Assembly: GCA_963693285.1 (NCBI GenBank)
Contig: OY848926.1
Location: 5,998,501 to 6,062,500, forward strand
Reading direction: 5' to 3'
DNA: 64,000 nucleotides
Source: Xestospongia muta
Taxonomy: Eukaryota; Porifera; Demospongiae; Haplosclerida; Petrosiidae
In this document: positions 1 through 9,724 of the stretch, piece by piece
Layout of the letters: the number at the start of each line of letters is the position of its first letter
How positions within the stretch are numbered: the stretch's first letter is position 1
Made by a program: the position numbers and the translations under genes
The notes under the pieces: model-generated
The model's database searches: none
Told to the model about the DNA's origin: nothing
The model's input: the letters and a program-made list of their open reading frames with translations, nothing else

Positions 1-124
1 TCAGCTTTAATGAGATTCATGACACATTAATGTATATTTAATAAGTTGATAACTTATTATAATAAGTCACCAAATCTTGAGCAGAAGTGCTTTGAAACAA
101 ATTATGTATTAAATATAAAAGAGC

Positions 125-365
125 AGGTAACCAAGTCAGGTTGGGCACTGTTGTGTTGCAGACCAGCGTCTGCTCCATCATAACCTCTGAGGTGGTTTCC
201 AGCATACTCATAAGAGTACCCCTACAGGGTGGACTAGGATACAGCTGGTTGTCTTAGCAGCCAGAGCAGTAGGTTAGCTCTAATTAGAAATCCTGGATAC
301 TAAATAGGAGGCCCCCACAGGGTGAGTTTGGTTAGGTCATTTGACTCGCCATAACAACATCTGTT
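125..365. repeat. Dispersed repeat fragment, copy A
   Basis: This stretch is less AT-rich than its surroundings. It shares a stretch of about 65 bases with the region near 28,990-29,060: CTGAGGT, a GCATACTCA block, a CCCTACAGG-TGGACTA block and a CTGGTT end, with scattered mismatches. The two copies flank unrelated genes, so this looks like a diverged dispersed element. I see no open reading frame of note or terminal repeats, and the boundaries are approximate. Confidence 0.4.
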
Positions 366-861
366 TTTTTTCTTTTTCATTTTATCTTCTTTTGCAAACA
401 TGTATTTTGATTTAAGTTACTTTAAAGTCAATATAGTTATTACATGTTATAAATAGTCTTAATAATATCCAAATTATAGTAATAAATGTACATCCATAAT
501 GATTGTTAACTCATCTCACATGCAATAGTATATCACACACATGCACACACACAAATATAGCAACCTTGTATAATTAGTCATTGTTTTTCTGTCTACAAAG
601 ATCAAATGACATAAGATAGATAATTCCCAACAAGATGCTAAATTACCTTTAATGATAAATGTGAAATTTATAAGCAAGTGTCAATAATATTATGTACGTA
701 CCTTAAGTTTCAATCCAGGACTAAAAGTAAATTGTACAAGTGTTCTTGTAATATTCTTAGGCCCAGATTACCCACACTTTAAGTGAAAATTTCTAATAAT
801 ACTTTAAGGAAAAGTGAAACTGCAATAAATCACTATAACATAGAATATAATACTGGAATTG
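366..861. other. AT-rich intergenic stretch, no gene seen
   Basis: About 500 bases of AT-rich sequence with a short CA-rich run near 535-555. I see no long open frame, splice-site pattern or RNA gene. The last ~100 bases match spacer sequence found upstream of the other array units, so the left edge of the tandem unit begins around 780. Confidence 0.5.
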
Positions 862-961
862 ACTTAGTAATCCACTTATTGCGGTAAAAACATCCTACAT
901 TACCTCCTCCATTTAAACTACTGACTATATTATCAAATAAAGAATATTAAGTCACATTAGT
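862..961 (+). pseudogene. Degenerate last-exon copy upstream of receptor 1
   Basis: The DNA resembles the final exon of the receptor genes: ATCCACTTA, CATCCTACATTACCTCC, CTCCATTTAAACT, TATCAAATAAAGAAT and AAGTCACATTAGTTA blocks occur in the same order. It carries in-frame stops and small indels. The acceptor and start of the exon are not preserved. It is one of five such relicts, one in front of each array gene, so it was carried along as part of the duplicated unit. Confidence 0.6.
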
Positions 962-984
962 TACAATACAAATGTGAAATAAAT

Positions 985-1110
985 AATTACAATGGTGTCA
1001 TAATAATGCAATCTAGAGAAGCCCTAAAACTGTTTATTGTGGTGAGTGGATGTTGTATATTTTATACATAGCTTTCAGTTTGTTGTCACTCCCTCAAGTT
1101 AAACCAAAAG
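985..1110 (+). promoter_or_regulatory. Conserved upstream module of receptor 1
   Basis: The ~125 bases before the start codon recur in front of all five array genes. The shared parts are a GATGTCATAATGATGTAATC-like block (GGTGTCATAATAATGCAATC here), a TATTTATTGTAGTGAGT-like segment, an AT-rich TATTTTATACATA element about 40-60 bases before the ATG, and a TCACTCCCTCAAGTT segment. The first block resembles ATF/CREB or C/EBP-ATF half-sites and the second element could act as a TATA box. Both roles are inferred from motif shape and conservation among paralogs. Confidence 0.45.
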
Positions 1111-2576
1111 ATGTCTCTTTTCTTATTTGCTCTCCTTCACTCTCTCTTTATCCCATTATCTGGTAAGTATATTATAAAGTCGATGTCATATATTATATTT
1201 GTACATGTACTATTACTATAGGGAACTCTTGTACTGAAGGGTTTATGGACTATGAACTGTTACAACACAAAGCTGAACAGTTACAGACCTGTAATAACGA
1301 TTGTAATGGACCTCTTAATAATAATAAGATGGGAAGTGGCATGTGGATAATGCCTTCCTACTACTTTTCTTGTTCTGGAAATATCACCAGTCTTTTACTT
1401 GGTGGAGATCTGAGATTGGATGAAGACAACCATCCTACTATTTCCCTTTGGAGTAGACAAGGAGGAAGTACAGTTTATAACAAAGTAGCTAGCAGTGGTA
1501 GAACATTATCACTTGATCCATATAATTTTAGTACCTCTGGTCCATTACTATATCATTTGTCAGAACCATTACAATTTGAGTCAGGACAAGTACTTGGACT
1601 AAGACACTATGATGGCATATTACGATTGTATTATATTGATAATAGTGACCATGCAATAATATATAAGTTTAAAAACAATTTCATTAACTCTAATACTATT
1701 GACACATCACAAGGAAGCAATGTCCATAATGTAGAACACAAAGAAGTGTTGATATATCCAAAAACAGGTAAATACATTTCATTAGTTAAAATATTACATG
1801 TTCTTTATTCCTAGATACACCACAGTGTATTAATGGATTTCCAAACGAAACTACAGTGATAACCAAATCAACAGATATTACAAATGTCATAAAATATCAA
1901 AATAATACTACAAGATATTTTCTTGATCTTCATGTTACATGTGATGGTCATGTGACACATATAATTGTTGGAGGAAGAATTGGGACAGGTAGCAATGAAC
2001 CAAATATACAACTTTGGAGATCATTAGGTAATAACAATTATCAACAAGTTTTGGACTACCACATCACAGTCTCCTCACAAGACTATTCTATTTCCACTAA
2101 CTTATATCAATATAATTTATCTACACCAGTACCTGTACAAAATGGAGATTACTTGGGTATATACCAACCATCAAATGGTCATTTTATAATATATCAACAA
2201 GAATTGAATGGACCAAAAAGTAATAAAAGTGCAGTAAGTCTATCTGATGAGAATAATTATCCTCTGATCTCATTAATTGTTGGTAAGTGTATATAATTAT
2301 GTTATTGTAATTAATTGTGATCTGATTTACAATAAGGGATCATTTCTGTCAAACATTGTGATATGATTTATTGGAAAAGGATCACTGTTAAAACACCTGA
2401 AAAAAACAGTTTTGTATATATAGATGCAGTTTCATGAATATTTGTTTATATATAGCAGCTGTATGTACACAAAACTGTTTTTGTTATATTTTAACAGTTG
2501 TCTTTTATTATAAATGATGTCACAAATGTTTTGCCAGAAGTGGTCCCTTTTTACAAATCAGTCACAATTATTGCTA

Positions 2577-2631
<55 letters not shown>

Positions 2632-3643
2632 TGGTATATCTCCATAGTTCCTACTGGTGTGGATACCTCCTCTGTTATATCAACTCAACCTGTAACTATC
2701 TCATTATCAGTTATTACTACTTCCACCTCATCCTCTAGTATGTTATTATCAATAATTATATTATTGTGTTTATAATTATATATATTTTATTATCTAGATA
2801 TTGTTATATCTACTACTGTTATAATTCCAAGTAGTAGTAATAATTTAGATAGTTCTGTAACTGAGTTACTATTGACAGTTACTACATCATCTGTTAATAT
2901 CCTAATATCATCTTCCACTACTCAATTATTAACTAGTCCAATTACAAATGTTATTATATTTTCATCCTTTTCTTTTAGTGACACCACGTCTGTCCACATC
3001 CAATATCCTCTTTCTAAAAACATACCAACCATAGCAGCATCATCTATCAACATCCTCTTACCTCAACCATCCTCTACACTAACTACATTAACAACATTTC
3101 CTGTAGTACTTGATAACACATTGTTAACTCTTGGACTATATATTGGTCTACCTTTTGGTGTACTAGTAGTTGTACTAACTATTATATTAGTAGTAGTTAG
3201 TACTGTACTTATAATAGTTATAATAAGATATAGAAAACAATCTAATGGTTAGTTACTAATACTAAATGATATTACTTGTATTTAGTTCTTAAAGCTAATA
3301 TTGACAAACCACAATATTTAGATATAGTTACCAATAATCATAATGATGAGGAGAAATATGACTATGTTCTTACACATAGTACATCAACTCATTCAGTAAG
3401 TCTTCTATAACATTATTGTTATATAAAAGTATTTCTTTACAGACTGTAGCAATGAATAGTGATCCACTTACTACAGTAAATCCTTCCTATATTACCTCCT
3501 CCATTAAAACTGATGATGATAATACTGAGTACATGACATTATCAAATAAAAAACGTCAAGTCACATTAGTTGAACTACCACCAACACAAGATAATATTGC
3601 TTATGGACAATTACCAGTACTTGATAATGATGATTATATTTAA
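1111..3643 (+). CDS. Array receptor 1: two-domain membrane protein with ITIM/ITSM-like tail
   Basis: Exons 1111-1162, 1222-1767, 1815-2282, 2648-2737, 2798-3247, 3295-3395 and 3443-3643 join to 635 aa with consistent phases and GT/AG sites. Exon 1 is a signal peptide (MSLFLFALLHSLFIPLSG). Exons 2 and 3 each encode one ~150-aa domain with a shared C..(F/I)xCxGxxTxxxxGG pattern and many N-glycosylation sites. Exons 4-5 give a Ser/Thr-rich stalk and one long hydrophobic helix followed by RYRKQ. Exons 6-7 form a tail with PQYLDI, YDYVL, NPSY, TEYMTL and IAYGQL. The IAYGQL motif fits the ITIM consensus and TEYMTL is ITSM-like, so an inhibitory or switch-type signalling receptor is inferred. This is the most diverged ectodomain of the five. 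Intron 3 is enlarged by an inserted element and a TTA repeat. I do not recognise the ectodomain family. Confidence 0.85.
2313..2568. mobile_element. MITE-like inverted-repeat element, copy 1
   Basis: About 256 bases bounded by AATTGTGATCTGATTT and its imperfect reverse complement (AAATCAGTCACAATT). The left end matches the reverse complement of the right end of the copy at 15,646-15,904, so the two copies lie in opposite orientations. It is non-coding. It lies in intron 3 of receptor 1; the paralogs have only 48-nt introns at that position, so the insertion postdates the duplication or was lost elsewhere. No clear target-site duplication longer than TTA/TA is visible. Confidence 0.7.
2580..2630. 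repeat. (TTA)n microsatellite
   Basis: About 17 TTA/ATT units in intron 3 of receptor 1, directly after the MITE-like element and just before the acceptor at 2647. It is absent from the other four genes. Confidence 0.9.
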
Positions 3644-3851
3644 TGTACTTTAATTTAACATACACAAATATAGAGAACTGTGATGTCTTGTTAAATAATT
3701 ATATTGTATTTGTTAGAAAACTTTCCTCTACCTCTGCCCAATTTTTTGAATCACCATAGCAACAAATACTAACATACAAGAGATGGAACTCACTCCAACA
3801 AGTAATTAACTGCAACAAATCAATATAACATGGAAGATAATACTGGAATTG
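3644..3851. other. 3' untranslated/spacer segment of array unit
   Basis: This spacer is nearly identical to 6765-6970 and very similar to 9245-9447, 12147-12352 and 15072-15200. It has no coding capacity and presumably holds the 3' UTR and polyadenylation region. Its near-identity between units 1 and 2, whose ectodomains are quite different, is a sign of recent gene conversion or unequal exchange. Confidence 0.6.
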
Positions 3852-3961
3852 ACTTTAGTAATCCACTTATTGTGGACAAAACATCTTATATTACCTTCTC
3901 CATTTAAACTACTGACAATATGACAGTATCAAATAAATAATATCAAGTCATATTAATTAGA
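3852..3961 (+). pseudogene. Degenerate last-exon copy upstream of receptor 2
   Basis: Matches the receptor final exon over ATCCACTTATTG, TCTCCATTTAAACT, ATGACAGTATCAAATAAA and CAAGTCATATTA blocks, with in-frame stops and several small deletions. It lies about 210 bases after the intact final exon of the preceding gene. Confidence 0.65.
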
Positions 3962-3989
3962 ATACATATGTTGCTTACAGAATATGAAT

Positions 3990-4135
3990 TAAATAATTAT
4001 AATGATGTCATAATGATATCATGATGATGTAATCTACAGAAATTATATTATAACTGTTGGTTATTTATTGTAGTGAGTGAATGTTACATATTTTATACAT
4101 AGTTTTGTTGTCACTTCCTCAAGTTTAGTCAAAAG
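3990..4135 (+). promoter_or_regulatory. Conserved upstream module of receptor 2
   Basis: Contains tandem GATGTCATAATGATATCATGATGATGTAATC-like ATF-type half-sites near 4003-4032 and the ATTTTATACATA element about 45 bases before the ATG. Both occur in the other units. Function is inferred only from conservation between paralogs and motif shape. Confidence 0.45.
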
Positions 4136-6764
4136 ATGTATCTTCTATTATTTGCTCTCCTTCACTCTCTCTTTATCCCATTATCTGGTAAGTATATTAT
4201 AAAGTCAATATCATATATTATATTTGTACATGTACTATTACTATAGGGAGCTCTTGTACTAAAGGGTTTATGGACTATGAACTGTTACAACACAAAGCTG
4301 AACAGATCTGTAATAGTACTATTTGTAATGGGCCTCATATCAAGAATAGAATGTGGAATGAAGAATGGATACTAACATCCTACCCATTCAATTGCTCTGG
4401 AAATATTACCAGTCTTTTAATTGGGGGAGTTTTGATACTAACAAAAAACAAGTATCCAATTCTTTCATTGTGGGAGAAAGAGCAGAACAATGATGTTTAT
4501 AACAAAGTTTCACTCAGTGAAAGAAATTTAACATTTGATCCATATAATTTCAGCACATCCGGACCATTGTATTTTCATCTATCAAAACCATTGGAATTTC
4601 ACAAAAATTATGTAATTGGAATAAGGCAATATCCTGACAATGAAACTGCTGTTCGACTACACTATGTTGATAGTAATCAAACAATACATCGTCTTAATAA
4701 TACCATGAAAGATAGTGCACAAGTTGATTTGAGTAATGACACTTCCATTCAACAAAAACAACTACTAATTTATCCAGAAACAGGTTAGCATAAGAATAAA
4801 AACTACTAAATTATTATCTTTTATTAGATTCACCTGGATGTGTTCATGACTTTCCAGATAAAGATTTTCTAACAAAAAATGCAAGAGATATTACTAAAGT
4901 GAAGCAATATTGGGATAATGTTAAAAGATCTTTCAAAGCCCTTCAAATTACCTGCAATGGTACACTGACAAATATTTTTATTGGAGCTAAAAGAAATGAT
5001 TCACAATATGATCTTCCCATAGTTCAGATAACTAGTCAGAACACTCTTAAACAACAAAACTTTTATCTATCTTCACAAATTGCTTCATTCATTGACAACA
5101 ATTTATTTGGATATAATTTGTCATCTTCTCCAGTACAAGTAGAAGAAGGAGATTTTCTTACTATTTTTCAACCACAGAGAAATAAAAGCAACCTTATATT
5201 ATATCAACAAGAGTTCAATGGTCCAGTAAACTATGACACCAACTATTCTATTATAGATAACAAATATGATTATCCACTTGTGTCTATTAGTGTAGGTAAG
5301 TAAACAATTGATTTAAAATAAATATCTCAAATTTTTATTTCAGTTGGGAGTTCTTCTACCTTTATCTCTGTTACAACTACTATATCAAACTTATGTCAGC
5401 TAACTAGGACCAACTCACAAACAGCAACAGCTTTCTCCTCTTCAAGTATATTAACAGTGACATGTATACATTACAATTATATATATTTCATTATCTAGAT
5501 ATTGTTATATCTACTACAGTTATAATTCCAAGTAGTAGTAATAATTTAGATAGTTCTATAACTGAGTTACTATTGACAGTTACTACATCATCAGTTAATA
5601 TCCTTATATCATCCACTACTCAATTATTATTACCTGTTACTAGTATGACAATCACAAGTGTTAGTAAGTCATCAATTATCAGTTCATCAATTGCTTTCCT
5701 CTTTTCAAGTAGCACCACACCTATCATTACTACTCAACAGCTTTCTTTTATATCCACTTCATCAGTTGCTGTTCCCTTTCTAACTACAGATGAAACACCC
5801 ACTGTTGATCTCAATAGATCTACAAGTAGTAGCAATAATTTAGATAGTTCTATAACTGAGCTACCATTGACAATGACTACATCTATCAATATTCTTATAT
5901 CATCCACTACTCAGTTACTTACTAGTCCAATTACAAGTGTTATTATATTTTCATCCTTTTCTTTAAGTGATACCACATCTATCCACATCAGATATCCTAC
6001 TTCTAAAAACATACCAACCATGACAACATCATCTATCAACATCCTCCTACCTCAACCATCCTCTATACTTACTACATTAACTAGTATAGCTATTCCAACA
6101 ATAATTGATAACACATTTTTAACTCTTATCACATCTATAACTGAGTTACTATTGCCAGTTACTACATCATCTGTTAATATCCTTCTACCTCAACCATCCT
6201 CTACACTCACTACATTAACAACAATTCCTATAGTACTTGATAACACATTATTAACTCTTGGACTATACATTGGTCTACCTCTTGCTGTACTAGTAGTTGT
6301 ACTAACTATTATATTAGTAGTAGTTAGTACTGTACTTATAATAGTTATAATAAGATATAGAAAACAATCTAATGGTTAGTTACTAATACTAAATGATATT
6401 ACTTGTATTTACTTCTTAAAGGTAACATGGAGGAACCACAATATTTAGATATAATTACCAATATTGATAAGGAGGAATATGACTATGTTCTTACACATAG
6501 TACATCAACTCATTCAGTAAGTCTTCTATAACATTATTGTTATATACAACTATTTCTTTACAGACTGTAGCAGTGAAGAGTGATCCACTTACTGCAGTAA
6601 ATCCTTCCTATATTACCTCCTCCATTAAAACTGATGATGATAATACTGAGTACATGACATTATCAAATAAAGAACGTCAAGTCACATTAGTTGAACTACC
6701 ACCAACACAAGATAATATTTCTTATGGAAAATTGTCAGCAATTGATAATGATGACTATATTTAA
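4136..6764 (+). CDS. Array receptor 2: long-stalk ITIM/ITSM-like receptor
   Basis: Exons 4136-4187, 4247-4783, 4828-5295, 5344-5445, 5499-6374, 6422-6516 and 6564-6764 give 776 aa in one frame. The signal peptide starts MYLLLFALLHSL. The two ectodomain copies are as in the other units: domain 1 has Cys residues around CNSTICNGP and NCSGN, domain 2 has GCVHDF and ITCNGT. Exon 5 is about twice as long as in receptor 1 because a Ser/Thr-rich segment containing SSITELLLTVTTS and VNIL blocks is repeated about three times, so the stalk is much longer. The helix and RYRKQ junction follow. The tail keeps PQYLDI, EYDYVL, NPSY, TEYMTL and ISYGKL (an ITIM fit). A cell-surface receptor with a mucin-like stalk is inferred. 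The ligand and the ectodomain family are unknown. Confidence 0.85.
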
Positions 6765-6971
6765 TGTACTTTAATTTAACATACACAAATATAGAGAACT
6801 GTGATGTCTTGTTAAATAATTATATTGTATTTGTTAGAAAACTTTCCTCTACCTCTGCCCAATTTTTTGAATCACCATAGCAACAAATACTAACATACAA
6901 GAGATGGAACTCACTCCAACAAGTAATTAACTGCAACAAATCAATATAACATGGAAGATAATACTGGAATT
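6765..6971. other. 3' untranslated/spacer segment of array unit
   Basis: Almost identical to 3644-3851. No gene is seen in it. Confidence 0.6.
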
Positions 6972-7082
6972 GACTTTAGTAATCCACTTATTGTGGACAA
7001 AACATCCTACATTATCTCCTCCATTTAAACTACTGACAATATGACAGTATCAAATAAATAATATCAAGTCATATTAATTAGA
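6972..7082 (+). pseudogene. Degenerate last-exon copy upstream of receptor 3
   Basis: Same relict as at 3852-3961, with the ATCCACTTATTG, CATCCTACATTATCTCC, CATTTAAACT and ATCAAATAAA blocks in final-exon order and in-frame stops. Confidence 0.65.
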
Positions 7083-7109
7083 ATACATATGTTGCTTACA
7101 GAATATGAA

Positions 7110-7256
7110 TTAAATAATTATAATGATGTCATAATGATATCATGATGATGTATATCTACAGAAATTATATTATAACTGTTTGTTATTTATTGTAGTGAGT
7201 GGATGTTTCATATTTTATACATAACTTTGTTGTTACTCCCTCAAGTTTAGTCAAGT
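7110..7256 (+). promoter_or_regulatory. Conserved upstream module of receptor 3
   Basis: Carries GATGTCATAATGATATCATG near 7125-7144, the TTATTTATTGTAGTGAGT segment and the ATTTTATACATA element, as in the other units. The start codon context differs slightly (CAAGTATG). Confidence 0.45.
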
Positions 7257-9244
7257 ATGTCTTTTTTATTATTTGCTCTCTTTCACTCTCTTTTCATCCC
7301 ATTATCTGGTAAGTATATTATAAAGTCAATATCATATATTATATTTATACATGTACTATTACTATAGGGAACTCTTGTACTGAAGGGTTTATGGACTATG
7401 AACTGTTACAACACAAAGCTGAACAGATCTGTAATAGTTATACTTGTAATGGGTCTCTTATCAAGAATAGAATGTGGAATGGAGAATGGATATTAGCATC
7501 CTACCCATTCTATTGCTCTGGAAATATTACCAGTCTTTTAATTGGAGGAGATTTGAGACTAAGAAAAAGCAAGTATCCAATTCTTTCATTGTGGGAGAAA
7601 GAGCAGAACAATGATGTTTATAACAAAGTGTCACTCAGTGAAAGAAAATTAACATTTGATCCATATAATTTCAGCACATCTGGACCATTGCATTTTCACC
7701 TATCAAAACCATTGGAATTTCACAAAAGTTATGTAATAGGAATAAGGCAATACCCTGACAATGAAACTGCTGTTCGACTATACTATATTGTTAATAATCA
7801 AATAGTACATCGCCTTAATAATAACAAGAGAGATAGTACACGAATTGATTTGAGTAATAACACTTCTGTTCAACAAAAACAAATACTAATTTATCCAGAA
7901 ACAGGTTAGCATAAGAATAAAAACTACTAAATTATTATCTTTTATTAGATTCACCTGGATGTGTTCATGACTTTCCAGATAAAGATTTTCTAACACAAAA
8001 TGCAAGAGATATTACTAATGTGAAGCAATATCCGAATAATGTCAAAAGATCTTTCAAATCCCTTCAAATTACCTGCAATGGTACTCTGACAAATATTTTT
8101 ATTGGAGCTAAAAGAAATGATTCACAATATGATCTTCCCATAGTTCAGATAACTAGTCAGAACACTCTTAAACACCAAAGCTTTTATCTATCTTCAGAAA
8201 ATGCTTCATTCATTGACAACAATTTATTTGGATATAATTTGTCATCTTGTCCAGTACAAGTAGAAGAAGGAGATTTTCTTACTATTTTTCAACCACAGAG
8301 AAATAAAAGCAACCTTATATTATATTATCAAGAGTTCAATGGTCCAGTAAACTATGACTCCAGCTATTCCATTATAACTAACAAAAATGATTATCCACTT
8401 GTGTCTATTAGTGTAGGTAAGTAAACAATTGATTTTAAAAAATGTCTCATTTTTTATTTTAGTTGGGAGTTCTTCTACCTTTATCTCTGTTACAACTACT
8501 ATATCAAACTTATGTCAGCTAACTAGGACCAACTCATTAACAGGTTTGTCCTCTTCAAGTATATTAACAGTGACATGTATACATTACAGTTATTAATATC
8601 TAGATATTGTTATATCTACTACTGTTATAATTCCAAGTAGTAGTAATAATTTAGATAGTTCTATAACTCAGTTACTATTGACAGTTGCTATATCATCTGT
8701 AAACATCCTCCTACCTCAACCATCCTCTATACTCACTACAGTAATTGATAACACATCATTAACTCATGGACTATACATTGGTCTACCTCTTGTTGTACTA
8801 ACTATTATATTAGTAGTAATTAGTACTGTACTTATAATAGTTATAACAAGATATAGAAAACAATCTAATGGTTAGTTACTAATACTAAATGATATTACTT
8901 GTATTTATTTCTTAAAGGTAGTATTGAGGAACCACAATATTTAGATATAATTTCTAATAATGACTATGTTCTTACATATAGTACGTCAACTCATTCAGTA
9001 AGTCTTCTACGACATCATTGTTATATAAACTATTTCTTTACAGACTGTAGCAGTGAAGAGTGATCCACTTACTGCAGTAAATCCTTCCTATATTATCTCC
9101 TCCATTAAAACTGACGATGATAATACTGAGTACATGACATTATCAAATAAAGAACATCAAGTCACATTAGTTGAACTACCACCAACACAAGATAATATTG
9201 CTTATGGACAATTATCAGCAGTTGATGATGATGACTATATTTAA
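7257..9244 (+). CDS. Array receptor 3: short-stalk ITIM/ITSM-like receptor
   Basis: Exons 7257-7308, 7368-7904, 7949-8416, 8463-8558, 8604-8870, 8918-8997 and 9044-9244 give 566 aa, the shortest of the five. Exon 5 is only 267 bases because much of the Ser/Thr-rich stalk is missing. The membrane helix has also lost a few residues (LYIGLPLVVLTIILVVIS). Exon 6 is shorter: the acidic spacer is deleted and the sequence reads SNNDYVLTYS. The two ectodomain copies are intact, with domain 2 nearly identical to those of receptors 2, 4 and 5. The tail retains PQYLDI, DYVL, NPSY, TEYMTL and IAYGQL. All splice sites and phases hold, so it looks functional. Confidence 0.85.
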
Positions 9245-9447
9245 TGTACTTTAATTTAACATACACAAATATAGAGAACTGTGATGTCTTGTTAAATAAT
9301 TTTTTGTATTTGTTAGAAAACTCTCTTCTACCTCTGTCCAAATTTTAATCAACGTGGCAACAAATATTAACATACAAGAGATGGAACTTATTCCAACAAA
9401 TAATTAACTGCACAAATCAATATAACATAGAAGATAATAATGGAATT

Positions 9448-9556
9448 GACTTTAGTGATCCACTTATTGTCGACAAAACATCCTACATTATCTCCTCCAT
9501 TTAAACTACTGACAATATGACAGTATCAAATAAATAATATCAAGTCATATTAATTA
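9448..9556 (+). pseudogene. Degenerate last-exon copy upstream of receptor 4
   Basis: Final-exon relict with the GATCCACTTATTG, CATCCTACATTATCTCC, CATTTAAACT and ATCAAATAAA blocks and in-frame stops, as in the other spacers. Confidence 0.65.
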
Positions 9557-9589
9557 CAATACAAATGTTGCTTACAAAATATGAAAAAT

Positions 9590-9724
9590 AATTACAAAGA
9601 TGTCATGAGATGTCATAATGATGTAATCTAGAAATGGTATTATAACTGTTTGTTATTTTTTGTAGTGAGTGAATGTTTCATATTTTATACATAACTTTGT
9701 CACTCCCTCAGGTTTAGTCAAAAG
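9590..9724 (+). promoter_or_regulatory. Conserved upstream module of receptor 4
   Basis: Contains GATGTCATGAGATGTCATAATGATGTAATC-like sequence near 9600-9628, with three ATF-like half-sites in a row, and the ATTTTATACATA element before the start codon. Function is inferred only. Confidence 0.45.

Noticed and set aside
2514..2738. Poly-leucine open frame in receptor 1
   Set aside because: It runs through the (TTA)n microsatellite in intron 3, in a frame different from the exon at 2648-2737.
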